Assembly: GCA_026415535.1 (NCBI GenBank)
Contig: JAOAGX010000065.1
Coordinates: 1 to 9,399, forward strand
DNA from: Armatimonadota bacterium
GTDB taxonomy: Bacteria; Armatimonadota; UBA5829
Direction: 5' to 3'
Length of the DNA stretch: 9,399 nt
A program made the position numbers and the translations under genes. Shown one piece after another: positions 1 through 5,346 of this stretch (position 1 is the stretch's first letter; each line of letters begins with the position of its first letter). The notes below the pieces were generated by a model, which saw nothing but the letters and a program-made list of their open reading frames with translations, did not search any database and was not told the origin of the DNA.

Positions 1-915
1 GAACTCAAGTGTCCCTTTGTATCCAAAGAACCGTCCCCCTCGCGCATGCGCCTTTTTTCGTGCGAAGAAGTTCTGGCTGTAGCAGACATGCATGCCCGTT
101 TCATATTCAATAATCGCACTGCCGGAATCTTCGTTGCCCGTATCTACCGCGAAACCGCACGGTCTGGCATTTTTGGCTACTTCCGGCGCCTCACCACGCG
201 AAAAGAATAAATGGAACGGGCTCTCCATGCACTCATCCCATTCGTCGCAATCGTCGCAGGTAAACCCGGCGGGATGATTACCCTTGTAGATGCGCTTAGA
301 GGTCATCGCGCAGATCCAACGGGGTTCGAGGTCTAGTAGGTAGGTTATGTAGTCGAAGTCGTGAGTGGCCTTTTGGAGAAACAGTCCCTGGGTTTCATTT
401 TCATCGCGATACCAGGACATATAGTAGCATATACCGTAGCCAACGTTGTTCCAGGCCTGCACATGTTCGACCGTGCCGATCTTCCCGGAGTCGATTATCT
501 CCTTTGCGAGACTTACAAGCGGGGTCACCCGAAGCGGGAATGAGACAACAACCTCGCTTTCCGCGTTCTTAGCAGCGTCGCGCAGTTTGATCAGATCTTC
601 CATACTGGTCGCGACGGGTTTTTCCAAAAACATCGGCAGCTTACGACCTAGAACCTTTAGTGCCATCGTCGTGTGCAGCGAGCAGCGCGTGCCGATGAGC
701 ACCCCGTCAAGCCTTTCCCTATCGAGCATTTCATCTGCGTCGGTGTAGAACGCGACATGCGACGGGTCCTGTCCACGCTCCGACATTTGTTGTCTGATCT
801 CGTCGTTGCGGACGTCGGTGATGGCAGTTACCTCAACACCCGCGTTAAACCTCCTAATTATTTCAATCACGCCCTGTGCGCGACCGCCATAGCCTATTAC
901 ACCTAACCTGAGCAA
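1..915 (-). CDS. Gfo/Idh/MocA-family NAD(P)-dependent oxidoreductase, partial (C-terminus beyond left edge)
   Basis: I translated this frame by hand. It stays open for 305 codons from a TTG at 915-913 to the window edge. The start is well fixed: a GGAGG ribosome binding site lies 6 nt upstream, and an in-frame TAG stands two codons before the TTG. Residues 4-15 form the nucleotide-binding turn (LGVIGYGGRAQG). Residues 98-100 are the EKP motif typical of the family, where the Lys helps bind cofactor and substrate. Residues 182-188 read KATHDFD, the second family signature. A Cys cluster follows (C220-x2-C223-x5-C229), then FAVDTGNEDSG at about 255-265. The family oxidises or reduces sugars, inositols and related compounds in the cytoplasm; the substrate here cannot be told. 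It is probably not part of the flagellar operon, being separated by about 390 bp with a hairpin and its own candidate promoter. Confidence 0.93.
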   Translation of the reverse strand, partial: MLRLGVIGYGGRAQGVIEIIRRFNAGVEVTAITDVRNDEIRQQMSERGQDPSHVAFYTDADEMLDRERLDGVLIGTRCSLHTTMALKVLGRKLPMFLEKPVATSMEDLIKLRDAAKNAESEVVVSFPLRVTPLVSLAKEIIDSGKIGTVEHVQAWNNVGYGICYYMSWYRDENETQGLFLQKATHDFDYITYLLDLEPRWICAMTSKRIYKGNHPAGFTCDDCDEWDECMESPFHLFFSRGEAPEVAKNARPCGFAVDTGNEDSGSAIIEYETGMHVCYSQNFFARKKAHARGGRFFGYKGTLEF

Positions 916-921
916 CGCCTA

Positions 922-926
922 CCTCC
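922..926 (-). promoter_or_regulatory. Ribosome binding site fixing the TTG start of the oxidoreductase
   Basis: On the minus strand this is GGAGG, placed 6 nt before TTG at 915. It is the best Shine-Dalgarno match in the window, and it decides the start because no ATG or GTG lies between the upstream in-frame stop and the GxG nucleotide-binding motif. Confidence 0.8.
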
Positions 927-1092
927 GGACTCGAAGTCTTGATTTAGTTTGTGGATCGGAAATCCAGTGACACAGTCACATACTCGCATTATTCGCCCGT
1001 GTGGCAGCTCCTTCCTCAAAAGTACGACAAGTTGCCCATCACTTACCGGTGGCGAGAGATTCCGGCGTTTCGCTCACTCGATCCACAACTAC

Positions 1093-1118
1093 GATTATAT
1101 TGTGGAATTGCACATTAT
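1093..1118 (-). promoter_or_regulatory. Candidate promoter -10 box with overlapping operator-like palindrome
   Basis: Read on the minus strand, 1098-1093 is an exact TATAAT. Immediately upstream, and overlapping it by two bases, is a 22-bp imperfect palindrome (1097-1118) centred on AATT, with TGTG/CACA arms and ATA/TAT ends; 9 of 11 base pairs match. No good -35 hexamer is present at 16-18 bp, so the promoter could need an activator, or the -10 match may be chance. A dimeric regulator of LacI or CRP-like half-site type is plausible for a sugar-type oxidoreductase gene, but that is inference. Confidence 0.4.
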
Positions 1119-1183
1119 GCGCTTGCAAAAGGTAGTATATGACCAAAACAAAATGATGAGTAACGAAATAGTCTAAGAAGCTG

Positions 1184-1205
1184 AAATCCCCTCAAGCGGG
1201 GCTTT
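1184..1205 (-). terminator. Weak hairpin, possible terminator of the flagellar operon
   Basis: The arms AAATCCCC (1184-1191) and GGGGCTTT (1198-1205) pair over seven of eight positions around a 6-nt loop. The A/T-rich outer part gives a short T run on either strand, so it could act in both directions. It lies about 100 nt past the last flagellar-cluster gene. The GC core is only 4 bp and the U-tract is short, so termination strength is doubtful. Confidence 0.4.
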
Positions 1206-1304
1206 GCGTTGTCACGTTTAGAAACGAGACTTGCCAATCCTGTGGGATCGCAAAATGTCAGGATATGTGGGTTTCGAAGTCCGGCGCTTCAGAACCAATC
1301 TAAA

Positions 1305-1685
1305 TCAGGTCTGCGCGGAACCTGCATGCTCAGGCCGACCATAGGCATGCAGCGATCGGATCAAATCTACTTCGCCAGTCATAAGGCCTGTTCGTCGCGC
1401 TATCTCGCGCGACGGGTCCGAACCTTCAATCAGTTCAGAGAGGTTTGTGGACCGCTCGACTGCCTCTGCACATGCGCGTTCTATTCTGGCAACACACTCG
1501 TCCGCCGTAGCTCGCATATCGGCCATCAGCCTCGCGGCCGATTCCTCAAGCGCCCTGAGATCGGCTGGCGTGAGAGGCTCAGGCCTCGACGCGTAGGTCC
1601 GGCCAGAACACAGCATCCACTTTAAGCCACGCCACATTGCCCAGATCATACCGATGAGCACAGCCGCCGAAACTAGAGTCTCCAC
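1305..1685 (-). CDS. Membrane-anchored coiled-coil protein, SwrB/YlxL-like (DUF6115/DUF2802-type layout)
   Basis: 126 aa. The start is GTG at 1685, the first possible start after an in-frame TAG at 1718, with a GGGGGA ribosome binding site 8 nt upstream. Residues 3-26 form one hydrophobic membrane helix. Residues 38-88 are a charged, heptad-like helix likely to form a coiled coil. Residues 92-112 (REIARRTGLMTGEVDLIRSL) look like the short helix-turn-helix-like tail seen in SwrB/DUF6115 proteins, where EIA...G...GEVxLI is typical. In Bacillus subtilis, swrB (ylxL) directly follows sigD and promotes maturation of the flagellar export gate. Here the gene is two genes after the sigma factor. The assignment rests on layout, the C-terminal motif and position, not on a database match. 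Confidence 0.72.
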   Translation of the reverse strand: METLVSAAVLIGMIWAMWRGLKWMLCSGRTYASRPEPLTPADLRALEESAARLMADMRATADECVARIERACAEAVERSTNLSELIEGSDPSREIARRTGLMTGEVDLIRSLHAYGRPEHAGSAQT

Positions 1686-1772
1686 AGTATCATTCCCCCG
1701 CGTTGGGCTGTCGAGCTAACACTAGGCACCAGTCAAACAAGATGGCCGTTCAACACCCAAGCTGATTCCAAC

Positions 1773-1800
1773 GTAACACAGCTACATAAACGCGTGTTAC
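1773..1800. repeat. Inverted repeat in the gap upstream of the SwrB-like gene
   Basis: GTAACAC (1773-1779) and GTGTTAC (1794-1800) are a perfect 7-bp inverted repeat around a 14-nt spacer. No T-run follows on either strand, so a simple terminator is unlikely. It may be a protein-binding dyad or an RNA hairpin in the leader of the SwrB-like gene. Confidence 0.35.
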
Positions 1801-1851
1801 CCTGGGCACAACGAAGTTATCCAATCGCGGTGTTGAGATTACTTGCTACGC

Positions 1852-1885
1852 TCAGAATTACGTCTCCGAAGGCACGCCATTCTGA
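1852..1885. repeat. Extended imperfect hairpin downstream of the charged 96-aa gene
   Basis: TCAGAAT (1852-1858) pairs with ATTCTGA (1879-1885). Inside this, CGT/ACG (1861-1863/1874-1876) and CC/GG around a GAA loop can also pair, giving a 34-nt stem with small internal loops. There is no T-run. It lies about 55 nt past the stop at 1942 and could be an RNA-stabilising or processing element. Function is not known. Confidence 0.35.
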
Positions 1886-1941
1886 ACAAAGTAAATGATC
1901 CGTGCCCGCGAAATCGAATCGCCTTACTGCGACACCCCTTA

Positions 1942-2232
1942 CTACGCCACCACGTCGAGTGTGACTTGGTCGTCGGAATCGTCCGAGTCACCTGATCTTT
2001 CACGATCGACCTGGCGCTCTAACTCTCGTCTTCTGCGTTCTCGGTCCTGGCGTATCTTTTCTCGCCTGACCTGGTTGGCCGCATCCGGAGCTTTTCGCGA
2101 GAGAGCGGCGATCGACTCGTCAGCGAGCTGATCCTGCGCTATCTCGCTCGCCCTCTGGGTTGCATGAGGCGACCGATCGACTTCTAAAGACTTCGCCACC
2201 GACGACGCCAGGTGTGCCGGTTCCGCCGACAT
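1942..2232 (-). CDS. Short, highly charged protein of the flagellar operon, unknown function
   Basis: 96 aa. The ATG at 2232 lies one base after the sigma-factor stop (TGA-A-ATG), so it is probably translated by coupling; no strong ribosome binding site is present (only GGTG about 4 nt upstream). Residues 1-50 are Ala/Ser/Gln-rich and polar. Residues 52-79 are an Arg/Glu-rich helix (VRREKIRQDRERRRRELERQ), and 80-90 an acidic Ser/Asp tail. There is no signal peptide or membrane segment. From memory, similar short Q/R/E-rich proteins occur between the sigma factor and the SwrB/DUF6115 gene in flagellar operons of clostridia-like bacteria; I know no assigned function and infer none. Confidence 0.75.
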   Translation of the reverse strand: MSAEPAHLASSVAKSLEVDRSPHATQRASEIAQDQLADESIAALSRKAPDAANQVRREKIRQDRERRRRELERQVDRERSGDSDDSDDQVTLDVVA

Positions 2233-2233
2233 T

Positions 2234-2995
2234 TCACACCGCCAATGCGTATGCGGCAGGTGTTCGAGTGAGCTTGGCCGAAAGTCGCAGCACGGCTTTG
2301 GTGTGTATTTGGCACACGCGCGACTCGGTCACGCCCAGAACTGCCGCGATCTCCTTTTGAGTAAGCCCCTCGTAGTAGTAGAGAGCTATTACAGTCCGCT
2401 CTCTTTCAGGTAGTTCGTCAACGGCGCGAGCCAGAATTCTTCGCTGCTCTGCACGCTCGGCGCGTTCCGCCGGATCCTCCAACGAATTGTCGTCCGGCGA
2501 AGCCAGAACATCGCCTCCGTTGGCTATTATCTCTTCTAAAGACAGGAGCGCCGACTGGCCCACATCGGCGAGCATTCGCTCGAGATCAGCTACGCTAATT
2601 CCTAGGTGATCGGCGACCTCCTGGTCCGTTGCCGGACGCCGAAGATCAACCTCCAGCCGAGCGTAAGCACGGCGGAGATCGGCTTCCTGCCTTCTAACCG
2701 ACCGCGGCGTCCAGTCGAGAGCCCTTATGACATCTATTACCTCGCCGCGAATTCGCGCTAGAGCGTAGGTCTCGAATTTGACGTTGCGGCTCGGGTCGAA
2801 CTTCTCGATGGCATCGATCAAACCAACCACCGCGTGCCCAATCAGATCTTCGTAGCTTAGCGCACCAGAGGGCGCAAGGTTGAGCCTGTCCACGGCATAC
2901 TTCGCGAGATAGGCATATTCGCTTATCAGTTTTTCTCTTGCCTCTTCGCTGCCGTCTTTCTTATAAGCCATCCACAGCTTTTCGCGCACGTCCAT
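2234..2995 (-). CDS. fliA: FliA/SigD/WhiG-type flagellar RNA polymerase sigma factor
   Basis: 253 aa from ATG 2995. The ORF is open to ATG 3088 (284 aa), with another ATG at 3052. I prefer 2995 because the family starts shortly before the WxxYKxxG segment (here W8-M-A-Y-K) and is usually 235-260 aa. Its ribosome binding site is weak (GAGAGAGG about 10 nt away), but the ATG at 3088 has none. Region 2 is clear at about 48-102: DLIGHAVVGLIDAIEKFD, then FETYALARIRGEVIDVIR for -10 recognition. Region 3 is at about 104-145. Region 4 at 193-240 has LPERER, YYYEGLTQKEIA and GVTESRVCQIHTKAV, the -35-binding helix-turn-helix. It directs transcription of late flagellar and chemotaxis genes; no anti-sigma flgM is visible here. 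Confidence 0.95.
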   Translation of the reverse strand: MDVREKLWMAYKKDGSEEAREKLISEYAYLAKYAVDRLNLAPSGALSYEDLIGHAVVGLIDAIEKFDPSRNVKFETYALARIRGEVIDVIRALDWTPRSVRRQEADLRRAYARLEVDLRRPATDQEVADHLGISVADLERMLADVGQSALLSLEEIIANGGDVLASPDDNSLEDPAERAERAEQRRILARAVDELPERERTVIALYYYEGLTQKEIAAVLGVTESRVCQIHTKAVLRLSAKLTRTPAAYALAV

Positions 2996-3053
2996 GTTCA
3001 ACCAGCCTCTCTCGTCACATGCACGCCCGATCATCATAGACACGGACGCCATT

Positions 3054-3084
3054 CTGCCAGACCTTGCCAGCACAGAGCTGGCAG
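3054..3084 (-). other. Competing hairpins in the 5' region of the sigma gene
   Basis: On the minus strand CTGCCAG (3084-3078) can pair either with CTGGCA (3070-3065), extended by a C-G pair to a 7-bp stem with a 5-nt loop, or with CTGGCAG (3060-3054), 7 bp with a 17-nt loop. The second arm ends one base before the ATG at 3052. The two pairings exclude each other. If translation starts at 3052 or 2995, this lies in the leader and could affect translation. If it starts at 3088, the segment is coding and the symmetry may be chance. Confidence 0.4.
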
Positions 3085-3136
3085 TCATTAATACAAATCA
3101 TGAATACGAACCGGTAAGTAGGTCGGCCGCCACTAT

Positions 3137-3166
3137 GTTAGTGCTATCCTTGTTAGTGCTATCCTT
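3137..3166. repeat. 15-bp perfect tandem duplication across the stop codon of the small membrane protein
   Basis: GTTAGTGCTATCCTT occurs twice head-to-tail at 3137-3151 and 3152-3166. On the minus strand each copy begins AAGGA. The first copy met by the ribosome (3166-3152) contains the end of the membrane-protein gene, including its TAG stop (3161-3159). The second copy is untranslated. This looks like a recent slippage duplication. Confidence 0.85.
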
Positions 3167-3374
3167 TCTCGCTTGGCTTGACTTCTGGCGCCTGCTCGAC
3201 CTCCTGTCGGTTCAAAACAGCCATCAGCGCGTTTCCCAACATTCCAAGCACAATCCAACTTCCAAAGAAAGCGGCCACCGCCTTTCCGACAGCCCACACC
3301 AGCTCCTCGCCGGCTACAATCTCATTTATACCGACACCCAGGAAGGCACCCAGGGCGAGAAACAGACTCATCAT
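3159..3374 (-). CDS. Small two-helix membrane protein of the flagellar operon, unknown function
   Basis: 71 aa from ATG 3374, which overlaps the flhG stop as ATGA, a usual sign of translational coupling; a second ATG follows directly. A TTG at 3395 with AAAGGG 7 nt upstream would give 78 aa and is the alternative start. Two hydrophobic helices are visible (about 2-20 and 32-55 in the shorter form), the second containing FFGSWIVLGMLGNALMAVL. The tail is short, polar and Pro/Glu/Lys-rich (QEVEQAPEVKPSEKG), probably cytoplasmic. No known family is recognised. Coupling to flhG and placement just before the sigma gene suggest a membrane role linked to flagellar assembly, but this is inference from context only. 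Confidence 0.78.
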   Translation of the reverse strand: MMSLFLALGAFLGVGINEIVAGEELVWAVGKAVAAFFGSWIVLGMLGNALMAVLNRQEVEQAPEVKPSEKG

Positions 3375-4216
3375 CTTCCAGACCGGCTTGACCAATCCCT
3401 TACCCTTTCTTCAAGTCGAATCGCGATCCGCCTGAGCCACGGTTCGACGGCGCTCTTTCCGGGAACGGTTACTACGGGCTTCTGACTTCTAACAGCCCTG
3501 CCGACCGCCGCGTCCGAAGGCAAGTACTCATACCTCTGAAACCCGCGTCCCAGAAACCTGCGACAGACCGAGTTCAACGCCTCAGCTAGTGATGAAGCCT
3601 GCGCGGGACTTGTGCAACAGTTGGCCACCAACGTAACGTCGGCGTAAGGCGAACGAGAGATGAGCACCTTAAGCGCCGCGTAGGCATCGGTGATTGAGGT
3701 AGGTTCTGGGGTGGTGACGACCATCACCTCGTCGGCAAGCGCAAGTAGAGAAACAACCGGCTCGTCGATGCCTGGAGCAGTATCGATCACGACTACGTCT
3801 CCGTCCAAGGCACAACTAAGCGCCTGGTTCATCAACCGAACACCTTCAGGACCATCGAGATTGGCCATTTCTTCCAGACCCGAACCAGATGAAAGGAGTT
3901 TGATTCCTCCCGGCACATCGATCCATGCGCTGCGAATATCCACTTCCCCTCGCAAAACGTCGCTCAGGGTGTGAACCGGCGCAACTCCCAGCAGAACCTC
4001 GGCGTTCGAAAGTCCGAAGTCGGCGTCAACCAACCTCACTCGCCTTCCAAAACGCGCAAGCAAGAGCGACAGGTTCACAGCCAAGCTGGTCTTGCCTACT
4101 CCACCTTTGCCGCTCGTCACTGCGACAGTATAAACTTGGGCTCTTCGCTCCTCAGCCTCGGCACAAGTAGCCCGATCACGAACCAGCGTTCTGAGAGCAT
4201 ATGCCTGATCGATCAT
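3371..4216 (-). CDS. flhG: FlhG (YlxH/FleN), MinD-type ATPase controlling flagellar number and placement
   Basis: 281 aa from ATG 4216, which overlaps the flhF stop as ATGA and has AGAGG 7 nt upstream; a longer reading from a TTG at 4249 is unlikely. Residues 3-9 are DQAYALR, matching the DQAxxLR activator helix that stimulates the FlhF GTPase in Bacillus. Residues 36-43 (GKGGVGKT) are the deviant Walker A loop of MinD/ParA ATPases with the signature Lys at 37. VDADFGLSNAEVLLG (63-77) is the switch region specific to FlhG. VVVIDTAPGID (141-151) is the Walker B/switch II segment, and TTPEPTSITDAYA (168-180) is conserved in the family. The ATP-bound dimer would act at the membrane together with FlhF. 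The C-terminal helix is short and basic/acidic, consistent with membrane targeting. Confidence 0.96.
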   Translation of the reverse strand: MIDQAYALRTLVRDRATCAEAEERRAQVYTVAVTSGKGGVGKTSLAVNLSLLLARFGRRVRLVDADFGLSNAEVLLGVAPVHTLSDVLRGEVDIRSAWIDVPGGIKLLSSGSGLEEMANLDGPEGVRLMNQALSCALDGDVVVIDTAPGIDEPVVSLLALADEVMVVTTPEPTSITDAYAALKVLISRSPYADVTLVANCCTSPAQASSLAEALNSVCRRFLGRGFQRYEYLPSDAAVGRAVRSQKPVVTVPGKSAVEPWLRRIAIRLEERVRDWSSRSGR

Positions 4217-5346
4217 GCCGCCACCTCTAAACGCCTTACCTGCGGACAAGCCACAATCATCCTTGCCAAAAAGCTCGCGTCCGCAAATTCAAGGTCCTGC
4301 GGCACGTTCTGCCCAGCGGTAACGCACGATATGGGCAGACCGGTCTTAAGCGGCAAATTGACTAGTGCCCCACAATTGGGAGCTTCGTCCAACTTCGTCA
4401 CGACGAGACGGACCGGCGAAAACAAAGCAAACCGCTCGATCACTTCGAATTGCGTCTCGCGCGCCAAAGTCGCCGAAACAAGCAAATGCGCCTCCACACC
4501 TTCGGCCGCGTCGAGAAACGTTTTGAGATCCCTCAGGTGCTCCTCGCTGCGTTGACTTCTCCCGACCGTATCGATCAACACCACATCCTTGTCTCGATGC
4601 TTCACCACAGCCGCCTTCACATCTTCGGGCGAAAGCGCTACCTCGAGCGGCAGACCCATTATCCGAGCGTAAGTTCGTAGCTGCTCTACTGCCCCTATTC
4701 GAAACGTGTCTATCGTAATCAGCGCCACCGTCTTGCCCTGCTCTATTGAGTACCTCGCCGCAAGCTTGGCAAGTGTGGTAGTCTTCCCAACACCGGTTGG
4801 ACCTATCAACGCGATGACGCGAGGCCGGTCAAGCGATGGCGGACGCGCAAACGGCTCGAGCTTCGACGCCAGTGCCGCCGTGAGCATCGCGGGATCACCG
4901 GTTCCACGAAGGTCGCTTAGAGTCCCGTGCTGAACGTCCTCATCGATGCCGAGGGACGAAAGTGTATTATCGTAGGCACCAGCGCCAGCGGCCTCTGTAC
5001 ACTTGACAGGTTCGCTGCCACGGCGAGTGAGTAAGTTTTCTACAATCAAGCTCAGCCTTTGCAGCTCCCACTTGATTTCGGCTATCTCCGACTGGGCGTT
5101 GGGAATCGAGTTTTGGGGATTGGAGAGCGAAGGCGCAGGCTCCGAAGTTCCGACATTGGGTTTTGTGTTTTCGATTCCCTCGTCCACTGCCGCCGTTACT
5201 TCGAATCTGCTAGATCTGCGCAGTCCCAACATTTTGGGTGATTTCACCTGTCGCGTATTCAGAACGACGGCGTCTTCGCCAAGCTCCTCCCTGGCCAAGC
5301 CAAGCGCGTCTTGAAGGGTGTCGGCCTCAAATGTTTTGATCCGCAT
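4213..5346 (-). CDS. flhF: FlhF, SRP-type GTPase placing flagella
   Basis: 377 aa. The start at ATG 5346 gives the standard N-terminus (MRIKTFEADTLQDAL, then EELGEDAVVLNTR), although no good ribosome binding site is visible; it overlaps the end of flhA by 20 bp and is likely coupled. Residues 1-52 are the basic B domain. Residues 55-165 are a variable linker, and the NG domain follows: G1 loop GPTGVGKTTTLAKLAA (182-197), TIDTFRIGAVEQLRTYA (211-227), DTVGRS (259-264) and TKLDEA (317-322) for guanine recognition. FlhF is the third SRP-GTPase alongside Ffh and FtsY; it forms GTP-dependent dimers at the membrane and recruits early flagellar parts, while FlhG stimulates its hydrolysis. The linker is longer and lower in complexity at residues 75-86 (Ser/Asn/Pro/Gln). 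Confidence 0.97.
   Translation of the reverse strand: MRIKTFEADTLQDALGLAREELGEDAVVLNTRQVKSPKMLGLRRSSRFEVTAAVDEGIENTKPNVGTSEPAPSLSNPQNSIPNAQSEIAEIKWELQRLSLIVENLLTRRGSEPVKCTEAAGAGAYDNTLSSLGIDEDVQHGTLSDLRGTGDPAMLTAALASKLEPFARPPSLDRPRVIALIGPTGVGKTTTLAKLAARYSIEQGKTVALITIDTFRIGAVEQLRTYARIMGLPLEVALSPEDVKAAVVKHRDKDVVLIDTVGRSQRSEEHLRDLKTFLDAAEGVEAHLLVSATLARETQFEVIERFALFSPVRLVVTKLDEAPNCGALVNLPLKTGLPISCVTAGQNVPQDLEFADASFLARMIVACPQVRRLEVAA

Larger units (their letters stand above)
916..1304. other. Gene-free interval between the flagellar cluster and the oxidoreductase
   Basis: About 390 bp with no supportable gene. Possible plus-strand readings near 949-1176 start with TTG, have no ribosome binding site and show no recognisable protein features. 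The interval holds a hairpin (1184-1205) that could end flagellar transcription, and an AT-rich palindrome overlapping a perfect -10 hexamer (1093-1118) facing the oxidoreductase. The remaining leader of about 165 nt to the oxidoreductase start shows no tRNA-like fold that I can see, nor any convincing upstream ORF. Confidence 0.6.

Noticed and set aside
949..1176. Short plus-strand ORFs in the gene-free interval
   Set aside because: TTG start, no Shine-Dalgarno sequence, no membrane helix, motif or compositional sign of a real small protein.
1214..1227. Small palindrome CGTTT-AG-AAACG after the last flagellar-cluster gene
   Set aside because: Only 5 bp with a 2-nt loop, which is too tight for an RNA hairpin, and no T-run follows.
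1209..1625. Plus-strand ORF of 138 codons opposite the SwrB-like gene
   Set aside because: No recognisable protein features, rich in Arg/Cys/Ser as expected from the antisense of a real gene, and the minus-strand reading has a ribosome binding site and sensible domain layout.
3097..3125. Weak -35/-10 pair (TTACCG and TATTAA) before ATG 3088 of the sigma gene
   Set aside because: Only 3 of 6 and 4 of 6 matches; not enough to call a promoter, though an internal promoter for the sigma gene cannot be excluded.
2994..3485. Plus-strand ORF of 163 codons across the sigma leader, the small membrane protein and the flhG end
   Set aside because: It crosses three minus-strand features and looks like low-grade antisense translation.
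3971..4555. Plus-strand ORF of 194 codons opposite flhG/flhF
   Set aside because: Lies fully opposite two secure genes; Ser/Arg/Thr-rich composition typical of an antisense frame.
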